DNA of 12,605 bases from Betaproteobacteria bacterium (GTDB lineage: Bacteria; Pseudomonadota; Gammaproteobacteria; Burkholderiales; Burkholderiaceae_C): the NCBI GenBank assembly GCA_005884255.1, contig VBDL01000023.1, forward strand, positions 1-12,605, in the 5' to 3' direction. A model generated the notes under the pieces. It was not told the origin of the DNA and searched no databases. It saw only the letters and a program-made list of their open reading frames with translations. The translations under genes were made by a program, and so were the position numbers. Numbering within the stretch: the stretch's first letter is position 1; every line of letters starts with the position of its first letter. Positions 12,443 to 12,605 of the stretch are shown here, in pieces.

Positions 12443-12605
12443 CTACAGGCCGAGCTGCAGCCGCGCGGCCTCGCTCATGCGCTCGCGCGACCAGGGCGGG
12501 TCCCACACCAACTCGACGTCGACGTCGTCGATGCCCTCGACTTGCTCGACGGCAGCCGCCACCACCTCGGGGAAGGTCTGCGCCACGGGGCACGCCGGAG
12601 CGGTC
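12443..12605 (-). CDS. MIP18/DUF59-type iron-sulfur cluster assembly protein, 3' part only
   Basis: The right edge of the window cuts this gene, leaving its last 53 codons and the stop (TAG at 12443-12445 on the minus strand). The visible part reads TACPVAQTFPEVV, then EGIDDVDVELVWDPPWSRER (23-42), and ends MSEAARLQLGL. The conserved Cys in ACP, the WDPPW and the RMSE-A--QLG ending are hallmarks of the MIP18/DUF59 family (related to SufT, PaaD and eukaryotic FAM96/CIA2), which assists Fe-S cluster assembly or maturation of particular enzymes. The N-terminal part and operon partners lie outside, so the exact subfamily cannot be fixed. Confidence 0.85.
   Translation of the reverse strand, partial: TAPACPVAQTFPEVVAAAVEQVEGIDDVDVELVWDPPWSRERMSEAARLQLGL

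Noticed and set aside
12351..12593. An 80-codon minus-strand frame at the right edge
   Set aside because: It overlaps the DUF59 gene in another frame and lacks the conserved WDPPW segment, which is in the frame ending at 12443.

Overview
The window is high-GC DNA (roughly two thirds G+C by eye, with strong G/C third positions) packed with genes on both strands. It looks like a betaproteobacterial chromosome from the order Burkholderiales, perhaps near the Rubrivivax/Leptothrix/Methylibium group. Three things point there: the block mltG-tmk-holB-pilZ-tatD-ankyrin with divergent ygfZ, the DUF4936 and DUF3563 family proteins, and a 4-hydroxybutyrate dehydrogenase closely resembling what I recall of the Cupriavidus necator (Ralstonia eutropha) enzyme. 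The assignment comes from recalled family features; no search was run.

Left block (1-4732). On the minus strand, a 4-hydroxybutyrate dehydrogenase gene (gbd-like) is followed by an ammonium transporter gene (amtB) and a 107-residue uncharacterised protein. The amtB frame is broken by an apparent one-base deletion near 1140. Divergent from gbd, with only 37 bp between start codons, are an HSL-type alpha/beta hydrolase and, coupled by an ATGA overlap, a fusion of a YbgC-type hotdog thioesterase with a GNAT acetyltransferase.

Middle block (4727-10958). The minus-strand run ygfZ - DUF4936 - NRDE/TANGO2 protein meets the thioesterase-GNAT gene tail to tail; the two genes share the hexamer CTATAG, which is Leu-stop on both strands. 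Divergent from ygfZ is a tight plus-strand operon: mltG (cell-wall lytic transglycosylase), tmk (dTMP kinase), holB (DNA polymerase III delta prime), pilZ (type IV pilus protein) and tatD (metal-dependent DNase). The holB-pilZ junction holds an apparent 27-codon upstream reading frame. It overlaps the holB stop and the pilZ start through ATGA overlaps and contains two adjacent G/C-rich hairpins.

Right block (10959-12605). tatD is followed by an exported ankyrin-repeat protein with a TTG start. After it come a repeat-rich 139-bp intergenic region, a 72-residue orphan protein, and a convergent 56-residue DUF3563 protein. A noncoding stretch follows, with tandem GTAAACCCTAG repeats and a decayed remnant of what looks like a DUF6328 membrane protein. 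Last is the 3' end of a MIP18/DUF59 iron-sulfur assembly-type gene cut by the window edge.

I see no rRNA, tRNA, CRISPR array, insertion sequence, phage gene or defence system. The least explained structures are the holB-pilZ leader element, the repeats at 11598-11736, and the DUF3563 upstream region.
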